From Desulfobacter sp. (GTDB taxonomy: Bacteria; Desulfobacterota; Desulfobacteria; Desulfobacterales; Desulfobacteraceae), in assembly GCA_028768525.1 (NCBI GenBank), contig CP054837.1, forward strand, positions 850,001 to 914,000: a DNA stretch of 64,000 nt, written 5' to 3'. Of the stretch, positions 37,660-45,853 are shown piece after piece. The notes beneath the pieces were generated by a model, which was not told the DNA's origin, did no database searches, and saw nothing but the letters and a program-made list of their open reading frames with translations. Every line of letters starts with the position of its first letter. The first letter of the stretch is position 1. The position numbers and the translations under genes are program-made.

Positions 37660-38109
37660 CTATACCTTACCTATCTTTTCATACTCATAAATTTGATCGA
37701 TTCGTACTTGATGTCTTCCCCCTTCATATTCAGCAGTCAACCAGCTATCAACAATCATCTTTGCCAGTTCAGCTCCCACCACTCTGGCTCCCAATGCCAG
37801 CACATTGGTATTGTTATGCTCTTTTGAGGCTTTAGCAGAAAAAGGCTCAGAGCATACAACAGAACGAACACCTTCAAATTTATTAGCAGCGATGGACATC
37901 CCAACACCAGTTCCGCATATTAAAATTCCCTGATTGCAACTTCCACGTTGAATGGATTTGCATACGTCAGCAGCCACGACAGGATAATCCATCCGTTCAG
38001 CAGAAAACGTCCCGAAATCCTTATACGATATACCCTTTTCTGACAAATGGGCTTTAATGGCCTCTTTAAGATCAATAGCTACATGGTCACAACCTATTGC
38101 AATAGACAT
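37660..38109 (-). CDS. rpiB: Ribose-5-phosphate isomerase B family sugar-phosphate isomerase
   Basis: This 149-residue protein matches RpiB: IGCDHVAIDLKE at the N-terminus, the catalytic cysteine in GILICGTGVGMS, and the phosphate-binding segment AKASKEHNNTNVLALGARVV. It interconverts ribose-5-phosphate and ribulose-5-phosphate, and family members also use allose- or other sugar phosphates. Here it is encoded with a ribulose-phosphate epimerase, a phosphatase and a nucleotidyltransferase in a glycan cluster, so it is likely dedicated to making a special sugar or alditol rather than to central metabolism. Confidence 0.92.
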   Translation of the reverse strand: MSIAIGCDHVAIDLKEAIKAHLSEKGISYKDFGTFSAERMDYPVVAADVCKSIQRGSCNQGILICGTGVGMSIAANKFEGVRSVVCSEPFSAKASKEHNNTNVLALGARVVGAELAKMIVDSWLTAEYEGGRHQVRIDQIYEYEKIGKV

Positions 38110-38126
38110 ATGAAAAGCACCTAAAA

Positions 38127-38780
38127 TTAATTATTTAGAATTATATTATTGTTATAGCCAATTTCCCCCGCAGCCTTGAGTTCACTGACTTTAGAAGCCC
38201 AGTCAGGAGATTGAACGATGACTGAGCAAACGACACAGGCGTTTGCACCTAAAGTCATCACCTCCCTTATCGTGTTCTCATGCATTCCCCCATCAATGAC
38301 AATTTCCAAATCAGGGGCTTCCTGTCTCAGACGAATAATTTTCTCAGATGTTGACTGGATGTACTTCTGGCCTGAATATCCGGGATTGACTGCCATTAAT
38401 AAAATTCTGTCAACATCGGGGAGATACTCAGCTATCTTTGATACAGGTGTTTCCGGATTAACACAAAGCCCTGCCTGAAACCCTTTTTTATGTATAGCAT
38501 CGATAATGTCTGAATGATTATCAACGGATTCAAAATGAAATGTAAAGCTGTCTATGTTCTGCAGTCGATCAAGGTAATGCAAAGGATCATAACTCATTAC
38601 ATGAACGTGTTTGGGCAGATCAGTACGAAACTCACTTATAAATTCAGTGGAAAAAGCCTCAACCGGTACAAACTCTCCATCCATAATATCAAGATGAACC
38701 GAATCCACCAATGGCAAAAGTTTTGGAAGACTGTTTTGTAATTTATGTTTTTCAAGACATAAGAGCGAAAATTCAATCAT
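38127..38780 (-). CDS. Ribulose-phosphate 3-epimerase family protein
   Basis: This 217-residue TIM-barrel protein has the epimerase motifs: VHLDIMDGEFVP (metal and catalytic Asp), ILLMAVNPGYSGQKYI (phosphate binding) and EIVIDGGMHE (second catalytic Asp). I chose the ATG at 38780 with AAGG upstream; an in-frame start 21 codons earlier would run into the HAD gene. It lacks the usual SPS segment after IEFSLLCLEKHK, so it may be a divergent Rpe or an allulose-phosphate epimerase. With RpiB it can route pentose phosphates toward ribulose- or xylulose-5-phosphate for the cluster product. Confidence 0.87.
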   Translation of the reverse strand: MIEFSLLCLEKHKLQNSLPKLLPLVDSVHLDIMDGEFVPVEAFSTEFISEFRTDLPKHVHVMSYDPLHYLDRLQNIDSFTFHFESVDNHSDIIDAIHKKGFQAGLCVNPETPVSKIAEYLPDVDRILLMAVNPGYSGQKYIQSTSEKIIRLRQEAPDLEIVIDGGMHENTIREVMTLGANACVVCSVIVQSPDWASKVSELKAAGEIGYNNNIILNN

Positions 38781-38793
38781 CGTTTTACCTTCA

Positions 38794-39432
38794 TTATGAA
38801 AATAAATCCCAAATTGCATCAGGGACCTTTGACCCGATATCAATTTGCCCTATTATATTTTTATTCGAAAACCCTTTGTTATAGCGATGCCGAATCAAAA
38901 CACAGGACATTCCAGCAGATTCAGCGGCAAGGCATCCAGATGGACTATCTTCAAAAACCAGACATTCTCTTGATGCCACCTCAAGTTTCTCGGCTGCACG
39001 CAAAAAAATCTCTGGATCAGGCTTCGGCCTTAACACCTGATTGCCCATTACCAACGCCTGCTGGTGGAAACCCAAACGTTCTATAACGATTTCCACATAC
39101 CGACCATATGAATTCGTTGCAATGGCAACCGATATTTGATTTTCGATTAATTTTTTAGCCAATGAAACACAATCGTCAATCAAAGGGGCTCTTGCTGCGA
39201 CGTCCAACAGCAGTTGTCTCCTTGCTTTGATTAATTTTTGTGCATCTCCTTTCAACCCCAATTTATCCAAAATGAGGGACACATTCTTTTCTTCCGAACA
39301 TCCTATAAACTGGGAGGGCTCCAGAGATACAGATAGCCCGAATTCATTTTCCAGAAGTCTGCTATAAGTTTGAATTCGATCAAGCTCAGAGTCTATCAAT
39401 ACACCATCTAAATCAAAAAGAGCTGCTTTCAT
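38794..39432 (-). CDS. HAD-superfamily phosphatase/phosphomutase
   Basis: This 212-residue protein has HAD motif I (ALFDLDGVLIDSE, Asp nucleophile and acid/base), motif II in IAIATNSYG, a conserved Lys in RPKPDPEIF, and motif IV in VFEDSPSGCLAAE. It belongs to the beta-phosphoglucomutase-like group of sugar-phosphate phosphatases. It overlaps the upstream nucleotidyltransferase by 4 bp (ATGA) and is followed 13 bp later by the epimerase gene. It probably dephosphorylates or isomerises an intermediate of the putative nucleotide-alditol route. Confidence 0.88.
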   Translation of the reverse strand: MKAALFDLDGVLIDSELDRIQTYSRLLENEFGLSVSLEPSQFIGCSEEKNVSLILDKLGLKGDAQKLIKARRQLLLDVAARAPLIDDCVSLAKKLIENQISVAIATNSYGRYVEIVIERLGFHQQALVMGNQVLRPKPDPEIFLRAAEKLEVASRECLVFEDSPSGCLAAESAGMSCVLIRHRYNKGFSNKNIIGQIDIGSKVPDAIWDLFS

Positions 39433-40136
39433 GATAACAAAATCATTTCCGCCTTTTTCAAATCTGAAACGGTATTCACCTCTAACAATATCCCCGAATA
39501 CTCTATAACACGAATATCATGCACCTTTACAGCCTGACGGATAACCCCGTAGTAGTTTTGACACTTGTCTCCATTTTCAATATACTGAAAAATTCTATTC
39601 TTTAACCACACCACAGTCCCATGGGACAGTTTTGCAACCCCAACCGCCTTTCCGACAGCACCTTCAAACAATGTGTTACGCATTTCAACAATACGATCAC
39701 CATTAAGCGCGACCAACTCCATGTTATCGGATAGCTGGATGCTCTTATCCATGACAATAATATTATCCTGGTGGCAATTAATGAGGAGCTGAATTGTCTC
39801 CTCATTAACTATAATATCGCAATTAAGATGAATATATGCTTCGCCTTCTATCAGATGGCTAGCAAGCCAAAATGAATATGAACTGTTCGAGTTATCATAC
39901 TCTGGATTATTCACAAACTTAAAATGACAGTCAGAAAATTTTTGGACGTATTTTTTGATAAGCCCACCATGGTATCCAGTGGCAATAACGATATCTTTAA
40001 TTCCATTGGCCTTTAGCGAAGTAATCTGATAGTCAATAATCGGTTTACCAGCAACCTTAACCAAGGCCTTAGGAATCTCTTTTGTATAGTCATTTAGTCT
40101 GCTACCGAGACCGGCAGCAAGTATAAGCGCTTTCAT
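39429..40136 (-). CDS. Sugar/alditol-phosphate nucleotidyltransferase (likely CTP-dependent)
   Basis: This 235-residue protein has the nucleotidyltransferase N-terminal motif LILAAGLGSRLNDYTKEIPKA, GKPIIDYQI and an NSSYSFWLA segment with LNCDIIVN as the metal-binding region. Its short length and the NSSYSFWLA pattern resemble cytidylyltransferases that activate phosphocholine, inositol phosphate or phosphoglutamine, not glucose-1-phosphate enzymes. It would convert a phospho-alcohol or sugar phosphate to an NDP-linked donor. The presence of a CDP-alcohol phosphotransferase in the same cluster supports CTP use, but this is inference. Confidence 0.82.
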   Translation of the reverse strand: MKALILAAGLGSRLNDYTKEIPKALVKVAGKPIIDYQITSLKANGIKDIVIATGYHGGLIKKYVQKFSDCHFKFVNNPEYDNSNSSYSFWLASHLIEGEAYIHLNCDIIVNEETIQLLINCHQDNIIVMDKSIQLSDNMELVALNGDRIVEMRNTLFEGAVGKAVGVAKLSHGTVVWLKNRIFQYIENGDKCQNYYGVIRQAVKVHDIRVIEYSGILLEVNTVSDLKKAEMILLS

Positions 40137-40146
40137 CTTAACAAAC

Positions 40147-40866
40147 TCACATCAGATAAATTGATTTAGCCAGTCTCAAGTCTTCCAATGCTCTCACTTT
40201 TTTAGCTTGCTCAATGAAGGGCCTGAATTCGCAGCGAACCGCCACATTCTTAGATAATGTTTCATATAAAAAAGACAAGACCGACTCTGGGATTTCAGGG
40301 TAAATATTAAAAAAATCACCAACAAAATGAAACGGCAGGTAATCCGGCCCAAAATATGAAAAATTCTTCTGGATAATCTCCAATTCTTCACCTTCTGCCA
40401 TAGCTTCCCTCATTTCCATAAACTCTTGAATATATGGAGGAGAAAAATCAACATAGTGGACCACGTTTTCTTTGTCACAGACAAAATTCTTAGGATGCGG
40501 GTCTATGAATAAACCGGATTGAACTGCCAAACTTATTATTTTGGATATCTGTTCTACAACATCATTGTCCCCTTGCATCAAGTCGTCCAAAGAAAAGTTC
40601 TGCTGAATATTTGGTCCGTGAAAATGGCATATATATATGAGCCTATCCCCTTCGTTGAAAGACTCCTCCACTACCGGCAAAGGAATTCCCTTCTTCCTCA
40701 ATTGCTTAATATAACGATCTGTCAGTTGTTTTATTTCGGCCATTTTTTCACTCAGCGCAGTGTTCGGTCGTATGATTTTTTTTATACACGGCGTGCCGTT
40801 AATATCAAGCAACTCAAAGGAGGTATTTAAAACACTAAAATTGCCAAATCCCGTATCAGGTCTCAT
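40147..40866 (-). CDS. Protein-kinase-fold phosphotransferase-like protein
   Basis: This 239-residue protein has features of the APH/RIO/ABC1-type kinase fold: a conserved Lys region (PCIKKIIRPN), a catalytic-loop-like FIDPHPKNFV and a metal-binding-like YVDFSPPY. The usual HxD is replaced by the D-P-H-P-K-N form, which some small-molecule kinases share. It lies between an AraM-like dehydrogenase and a nucleotidyltransferase, so it may phosphorylate the sugar or alditol before activation. I cannot name the family with certainty. Confidence 0.6.
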   Translation of the reverse strand: MRPDTGFGNFSVLNTSFELLDINGTPCIKKIIRPNTALSEKMAEIKQLTDRYIKQLRKKGIPLPVVEESFNEGDRLIYICHFHGPNIQQNFSLDDLMQGDNDVVEQISKIISLAVQSGLFIDPHPKNFVCDKENVVHYVDFSPPYIQEFMEMREAMAEGEELEIIQKNFSYFGPDYLPFHFVGDFFNIYPEIPESVLSFLYETLSKNVAVRCEFRPFIEQAKKVRALEDLRLAKSIYLM

Positions 40867-40921
40867 TCAAAAGCCTACTTTCTTAATTTAATAATTCTAA
40901 ATTTACAACTGCGCCAAAACC

Positions 40922-42175
40922 CTATACTTCGATAATCTTATCCAGCAATAGCTGATCGATAATTTTTGTAAAGAATCGCCTACTATTATCAATCTGCTCG
41001 AGTATTGTGTATCTTTGTTTTTGCCGCCCTCTTTCCCGAGAATCCAACAATCCTGCAATCACTTGCTCTTTTGTCAATCCAATTTTTGCCAAAGATGAAG
41101 GAAGGCCCAATCGTTGCATCATTTTTTTAATGCTCAGGTAATCCTGACCTTGGATGTATGACATGATCAGAACGCCCAATGCAACGAGTTCGCCATGAAG
41201 AGGAACAGTTGAACACTTTTCTTCAGCACAAAGCGCAAATAAATGCTCAGAGCCAGACGCGGGCGCACTACCAACCCAATCGGTTATGCAGCATAGTACC
41301 ACCTGCGCCAGATGATACTCCCGTACCCAATTCAAAAACGGCTCAGACAAGTCAACAGTTTCAAGCCACAGTATTACACGCGCTGTTAAATCTTCAACAA
41401 AATAGTTCCGCTGTCTATTATACTGCGAAATCGAAAGCTTCCAGTCATATACGGCGGTATAAAATGCCATAATATCGCCTAACCCGGTCCGGATCAAACG
41501 AAAATTACTTTCCGCAAGCTTATCAAATACCCCCAAATCAAGCAGAGCAAGATGGGGCGGAGAACCATCTATCGTTAACTTATAACCCAGCTGCTTGATT
41601 GCTGGAAGCGCGTGGATTTTAGGAGAAGCATACACATGAGTTGCTAAACTAGTGGGAAACGAAATTGTCTGTCTCTCGGTTTTTAGTCCAATAAACTTTT
41701 GGATATCAATTGTTCTTCCGCCCCCGACCCCTACGATATAATCAATTTGACTGTTATCTAATATTGAATCAATAACATTCTCCAGAATTTCTCCGTTAAA
41801 CTCGTCATCAAGATTAAGTGTCATATTTGCAGAATAGAGAGAACTTTTGCTTAACCCGTGCTCAATAAACTCAAATGGTGTTTTTTCTGTCACCAATAGG
41901 GATTTTCTTGAAATAACCGGCCAGACATATTCGATCAATCTGTGTCCAGCAGAAACAAAGGGTGCGATTTGATAGGCTAAAAGTTCCTTTGGCAAAAGCT
42001 TCTCAGACAGATCAAAGCTTTCTGAGCTGAATGGGGTATTAAATGTATCATTGTACGCCTTTTGATATTGGCCATCCCATGCCGAATCACTTTTTTTCCC
42101 TCTGCCGTTTTTTTCTTTTAAAAGATATGATTCTAAATCATATAAGTGGTTCTGTTTACTTGATTTCTCTCTCAT
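40922..42175 (-). CDS. Iron-type alcohol dehydrogenase, AraM / glycerol-1-phosphate dehydrogenase-like
   Basis: This 417-residue protein has an N-terminal extension of about 120 residues and then a dehydroquinate-synthase-like fold: YIVGVGGGRTIDIQKF (NAD binding), SFPTSLATHVYASP, a metal-binding Asp in TGLGDIMAFY, and metal-binding histidines in GSEHLFA and PLHGELVALG. These mark the sn-glycerol-1-phosphate dehydrogenase/AraM branch, which reduces dihydroxyacetone phosphate. In this cluster it may reduce a pentulose phosphate or DHAP to an alditol phosphate. Typical AraM proteins are about 390 residues; the extra N-terminal segment is unusual. Confidence 0.85.
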   Translation of the reverse strand: MREKSSKQNHLYDLESYLLKEKNGRGKKSDSAWDGQYQKAYNDTFNTPFSSESFDLSEKLLPKELLAYQIAPFVSAGHRLIEYVWPVISRKSLLVTEKTPFEFIEHGLSKSSLYSANMTLNLDDEFNGEILENVIDSILDNSQIDYIVGVGGGRTIDIQKFIGLKTERQTISFPTSLATHVYASPKIHALPAIKQLGYKLTIDGSPPHLALLDLGVFDKLAESNFRLIRTGLGDIMAFYTAVYDWKLSISQYNRQRNYFVEDLTARVILWLETVDLSEPFLNWVREYHLAQVVLCCITDWVGSAPASGSEHLFALCAEEKCSTVPLHGELVALGVLIMSYIQGQDYLSIKKMMQRLGLPSSLAKIGLTKEQVIAGLLDSRERGRQKQRYTILEQIDNSRRFFTKIIDQLLLDKIIEV

Positions 42176-42250
42176 CCTAAACTTTCTTTTTTAGGGTTGT
42201 CCACTTCACGTTCTTTCAAGCTAAACCTTTTTTTAATTTTAGGGTATATT

Positions 42251-43252
42251 TTACTGGTTTAGTTTGCTCCACCTTCTCTTTATTTCAATTGATAGCAATA
42301 GTATTGCTGATATAAAAAAACCGGCCCAAAATCCCCAAAAGGCATATTTAATAATGCTTGGTGCAACAGGTCTGGTTGATACAAATATGTCACCGTCAGT
42401 AACAAACGCCCTCAGTTTTGATTCACTAATTTCCAAATCCTTCAAAAGAGTGGTTTGCTTCTTGATTTCACCAGAGAATTCATGCCAATCATTAAATAAA
42501 TAAATGTGGTTTTCTATTAATTGCAGTTCTTGCTCAAGCATTTGAACTAAGCTGTTCAGCATTTCTACCCTTTGACTTTGCAAAAAAATACTGGGTTGGT
42601 TTTTGCCGTGGATAATTTCAGACAGTTTGATCTCTTTTTGCAAAACCACTATCTCTTTTTTTAAGCCCGCTGTTTTCTTTCTGACCAAATCGGAGACAGC
42701 AGACCGTTCTCTGACAAGATTAGATATCAGCTTCTGCTCAATGGTGTAGCTATTCAAAAAATCAACAAATCGCTTCAGTGTATTTTTAATATCTTTTTGA
42801 TCCGTTCCTACGATAGAAATGTGAATTTTTGAATCAAACGAATTCCGGCTCGGCATGGAATATTTTACAAATATACTTTTACCCTGAAAAGAACCAATCC
42901 CCAATGAGCCAAGGTGAACCATTTTTAAGCGACTATCAAATGGAATCTGATTTTCACCTGAGAACTTCTGTAAAAAGGCAACACTTTGAACATTCCTTTT
43001 GACATCAACAAATATTGCGTTGGCGGAATTGTAACTAAAACCAATATAACTTAGCAGTCCCTCTATTTCAGGTGAATCAATGGTTTCTAATTTAGGGGGA
43101 CATAGAGTCACACTGGCTTGATAGTATTTATCCAAAAAAAGAGAATACAGAATTGATGTCAGGCAGAATAAAAATGAAAAAATACCAACCACAAGTATTT
43201 TTTTTAAAACAATTTGGCAACAATACCAATTTGCACTATCCACCTTATTCAT
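42251..43252 (-). CDS. Wzz-type chain-length determinant protein
   Basis: This 333-residue protein has an N-terminal transmembrane helix (about residues 18-40), a long periplasmic domain rich in coiled coil (about 165-265), the loop segment DGDIFVSTRPVAPS and a C-terminal transmembrane helix (about 300-322). This is the Wzz architecture. It has no tyrosine kinase domain, and no separate kinase or outer-membrane polysaccharide export protein is present. That favours an O-antigen-type product over a capsule. It would set the number of repeat units added by Wzy. Confidence 0.87.
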   Translation of the reverse strand: MNKVDSANWYCCQIVLKKILVVGIFSFLFCLTSILYSLFLDKYYQASVTLCPPKLETIDSPEIEGLLSYIGFSYNSANAIFVDVKRNVQSVAFLQKFSGENQIPFDSRLKMVHLGSLGIGSFQGKSIFVKYSMPSRNSFDSKIHISIVGTDQKDIKNTLKRFVDFLNSYTIEQKLISNLVRERSAVSDLVRKKTAGLKKEIVVLQKEIKLSEIIHGKNQPSIFLQSQRVEMLNSLVQMLEQELQLIENHIYLFNDWHEFSGEIKKQTTLLKDLEISESKLRAFVTDGDIFVSTRPVAPSIIKYAFWGFWAGFFISAILLLSIEIKRRWSKLNQ

Positions 43253-43583
43253 GTTGTCCTCAAAAATGATTTATTGTTGGATTAGTTTAATTTCTTCATA
43301 CAATTAAACAACAAAAAAGCCCTCAATTTATCAATTACGCAGAGTAAAAACACTAAATAAAAGCTATACCATTGCACGGCATCACATCTTTTTGAGCCAA
43401 GAAGAAGTCGACCTTATAGTTTCGCTTTACTAAAACTTTAAACCTTGGTCTTAAAATTATTAGTGAATCAAAATGATAAAATCCTAAGAATGTGCAAATC
43501 ATGCAAAGGTCTCTTTCTGGACATAGCTCCGCCCTTTCGGCGACAGGCTTCACCGACAATGTAAAAGGACATCTTTAGTTAGC
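43253..43583. other. Leader region upstream of wzz
   Basis: This 331-bp gap holds no recognisable gene; a 68-codon open frame on the minus strand (43353-43559) has no family features. A small GC-rich hairpin with a GAAA-type loop is at 43530-43542 (CGCC/GGCG stem) on the minus strand. The rest is AT-rich and may be the untranslated leader between the regulator gene and wzz. Confidence 0.5.
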
Positions 43584-43982
43584 CTATTGGCTAAAATCAA
43601 TAAAACCCTTTGATTTCACAAGCAATTCCGGATTATTACAGAAGTCAGCATCTATATCCTCCCCCAGTTCTAAAAGAATTTTGATTTCCTTTTTAATATC
43701 TTCATATTCTTTGAGTTTGTGTTTCAAACAATGGAGGATCAAATGTGTTAATTCTTTTAGTCCGATTGGTGTAATGTGATAAAGATATGCATTTTTATGT
43801 GAAGTGTTTTTGAACTGCTCGATCCGGATAAGTCCAGTTTGAACGATTGCTGATATACAATAGTTGATTTTCCCGAGACTAACTCCAATCATTTTGCTCA
43901 TCTCTCTCTGGGTTAGACTTGGATTGTCCTTTAAAAGTGAAAGCAATTTTAATTTAATTTCATCGTCCAACGAAGCGTTCAT
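43584..43982 (-). CDS. MarR-family, EPS-associated winged-helix regulator
   Basis: This 132-residue protein starts with a winged helix-turn-helix: IKLKLLSLLKDNPSLTQREM then MIGVSLGKINYCISAIV and a wing segment NAYLYHITPIGLKEL. It matches my recollection of the MarR-type regulators found at the start of exopolysaccharide clusters (TIGR04176-like). It is the first gene of the polysaccharide cluster in transcription order. Its promoter lies so close that the mRNA would start at or next to the ATG. It likely controls the cluster and perhaps itself. Confidence 0.88.
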   Translation of the reverse strand: MNASLDDEIKLKLLSLLKDNPSLTQREMSKMIGVSLGKINYCISAIVQTGLIRIEQFKNTSHKNAYLYHITPIGLKELTHLILHCLKHKLKEYEDIKKEIKILLELGEDIDADFCNNPELLVKSKGFIDFSQ

Positions 43983-43990
43983 GAAACTGT

Positions 43991-44019
43991 CTTATAGGTT
44001 AAAAACAATCCAAGGTCAA
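43991..44019 (-). promoter_or_regulatory. Promoter of the MarR-type regulator (leaderless mRNA predicted)
   Basis: On the minus strand TTGACC (44014-44019), a 17-nt spacer and TATAAG (43991-43996) form a near-consensus sigma-70 promoter. Only 8 nt lie between the -10 box and the ATG at 43982, so transcription should begin at, or within one or two bases of, the start codon. No ribosome-binding site is present. The start codon itself is supported by alignment with the family N-terminus. Confidence 0.75.
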
Positions 44020-44081
44020 TGCTTTTCATGTGTTCATGTTCCTATATGCAAAAAATACAACAGAATTAATTAATTGATTTC

Positions 44082-44114
44082 AAAAAAGTACAGGGTGTCA
44101 CAAAAGCAACACCC
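44082..44114 (-). terminator. Possible Rho-independent terminator after the OmpA-like gene
   Basis: A short stem (GGGTGT at 44093-44098 with ACACCC at 44109-44114) is followed on the minus strand by TGTACTTTTTTG. It lies 33 bp after the stop of the OmpA-like gene and upstream of the regulator promoter. It would separate the two transcription units. Confidence 0.5.
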
Positions 44115-44146
44115 TTCAATCAAAACGCCCTTAAGCGATTGATGGA

Positions 44147-45076
44147 TCAGCTACTGAAAACCACAGTCACTTGAGCCCGTCTCTGAAAGGATTTATTTTG
44201 TGAAGGAACCTTTGCGGCAAACCGGTATTCACCGGTGGTGCCGATTTTGAAGATAGCCGGTTTCAGACCGTACCTGACCATCTCATGAACGATGTTTGCG
44301 GCGCGGGAGGCACCCAGTTCAAAGTTGGAGGGATATCTTTTGGTGTTGATGGGGTCCGGGTCCGCAAAGCCATTGACGTATATTTTTACATCATAGGGTT
44401 TAAGGAAACGGGCCAATTTTTTTAAAAAGCGTTTATATTCTTTGGCCAAGGCGGCGCTGCCTGACGAAAACAGGATGGGCAGGGTGTTATTTATTTTGGC
44501 ACAACCACCATCGGCGTTAAGCACTTCAACCCAATCTTCGAGGCCGGCTTTTTTTACAGCCATTTCAATGTCTGAAATTTTGCCCTGGGCCATGGAGACG
44601 TCGGGGACCTTTACGGGTATGGGGGTGGATTTTATGGGTGCGGACATTGCGGTTGTTTTTTTTGTACCCGCTTTTTTCATGGTTGCCTGAAAAGCGCTTT
44701 CATAGCCGGCAATTATTTCGTCCAGGCGTTCCTTTTCATTTTTGAGACGGGCCAATTTTTTCTCTTTGGAAACCACCGAGGATTTAAGTGCCCTAGGGGC
44801 TTTCCGGCCGGAATCCGAGATACGGTTGATTTTCAGGACCAGCCAGTCCAAATCCTTTTGGGTATCCTGAATCTGCTTATTCAAGACATTGGCCTGGGTC
44901 TGATACTCTCCGATGATGGCCTCAAGCTCGACAGCGTTGTAGGCGCCGGTGTTTAATTTTTTGTTATCATAATAGCCGTTTGCGTTGGCTGTGCAAAAAA
45001 TAAGGATGGCGACTGCCGGGAGGGTGGCAGACAACATCCGGGCCATTGATCGTAGCTTTAAAGAAAAGGCATCCAT
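44147..45076 (-). CDS. OmpA/MotB-type peptidoglycan-binding envelope protein
   Basis: This 309-residue protein has an N-terminal hydrophobic signal (about residues 14-33), a coiled-coil region (about 45-130), a short Pro-rich linker and a C-terminal OmpA-like domain. The domain contains LPILFSSGSAAL, VNGFADPDP and YPSNFELGASRAANIV, the MotB-style version that binds peptidoglycan. It is probably a periplasmic or outer-membrane-tethered spacer protein. The LPP20-like lipoprotein gene lies 60 bp upstream on the same strand. Its role is not known. Confidence 0.85.
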   Translation of the reverse strand: MDAFSLKLRSMARMLSATLPAVAILIFCTANANGYYDNKKLNTGAYNAVELEAIIGEYQTQANVLNKQIQDTQKDLDWLVLKINRISDSGRKAPRALKSSVVSKEKKLARLKNEKERLDEIIAGYESAFQATMKKAGTKKTTAMSAPIKSTPIPVKVPDVSMAQGKISDIEMAVKKAGLEDWVEVLNADGGCAKINNTLPILFSSGSAALAKEYKRFLKKLARFLKPYDVKIYVNGFADPDPINTKRYPSNFELGASRAANIVHEMVRYGLKPAIFKIGTTGEYRFAAKVPSQNKSFQRRAQVTVVFSS

Positions 45077-45136
45077 TTTTTCCCCTTCACATCTGCGGTG
45101 GCCGAGAGATAACGGCCTGGTTGAAAACTTTAGCGA

Positions 45137-45658
45137 TCAGGATCTTCCGGCGGTAATCGGATTGCCGCCAGAAACAACCGGCTTGACATTGTCACCTATA
45201 CCCACAGGCCACCAGATCATGCCTTCTTTGGCAAAATTAATGCGCAGCCGTAGCCTTGCCTTGGTGATGCCGTAGTCTCCCTGGGTGACTTCCATAATTT
45301 CCGTGCCCCGGAGCCAGGACTGGGTGTGAATCTGGATGGCGTCGTGATTAATCGTGCCCCGGCCCGCCTTCATAAAGGCGTCTACATAAACGCCGCGGAC
45401 CTTTTCCACCAGTTGACGGTAACCGTCTGCCACGGCGGCCCGTTCGGCCATGAGGACGGCTTCCCCCTTGGTCAGGGCATTTTCAGGTTCCAGGCCCTTT
45501 CCCGTCACATAGAAGGTCACAATTTTGTGGTTGTCCGCGCTGCCGGCTGCCGAGTCAAGGACACCGCCCGGAGAACTGGCAACTGACCTGCTGCCGAGAT
45601 TACAGCCATAGAAAAATAACATCATGAGTCCTGCCGATACAACCAATAATTTTTTCAT
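45137..45658 (-). CDS. LPP20-like lipoprotein
   Basis: This 173-residue protein has a lipoprotein signal (MKKLLVVSAGLMMLFFYGC, lipobox FYGC, Cys19) followed by an LPP20/DUF-type domain with AVLMAERAAVADGYRQLVEK and VDAFMKAG, the hallmark of this family. I chose the ATG at 45658, with GGGGAAG just upstream; an in-frame start 21 codons earlier would destroy the lipoprotein signal. It is probably anchored in the outer membrane. It shares a strand and probably an operon with the OmpA-like gene. Function unknown. Confidence 0.83.
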   Translation of the reverse strand: MKKLLVVSAGLMMLFFYGCNLGSRSVASSPGGVLDSAAGSADNHKIVTFYVTGKGLEPENALTKGEAVLMAERAAVADGYRQLVEKVRGVYVDAFMKAGRGTINHDAIQIHTQSWLRGTEIMEVTQGDYGITKARLRLRINFAKEGMIWWPVGIGDNVKPVVSGGNPITAGRS

Positions 45659-45806
45659 TTTTCTTCCCCGTAAGTTACAATTGTTTCGGAATTTAAACCC
45701 CTTGCTTAAGCATTGATTCAAAACCGATATTCATGATAAAACCAAATCGTCAAAAAATGCCGCAAACTTTAGCTCTTCTGTGTTTTTTGATGCCGGTTTT
45801 ATTCCA

Positions 45807-45826
45807 AACCATATAAAAATATGGTT
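45807..45826. promoter_or_regulatory. Palindrome in the divergent promoter region (possible operator)
   Basis: A perfect 8-bp inverted repeat with a 4-nt spacer (AACCATAT-AAAA-ATATGGTT) lies in the 195-bp region between the minus-strand lipoprotein gene and the plus-strand gene at 45854. Its symmetry and position would suit a dimeric regulator. No other copy was noticed. Confidence 0.3.
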
Positions 45827-45853
45827 AACATAATATGATGACTTACAAATTCT

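Noticed and set aside
43353..43559. 68-codon open frame on the minus strand between the regulator and wzz
   Set aside because: No ribosome-binding site, no family resemblance and poor protein-like composition; it covers the GC hairpin and is more likely untranslated leader.
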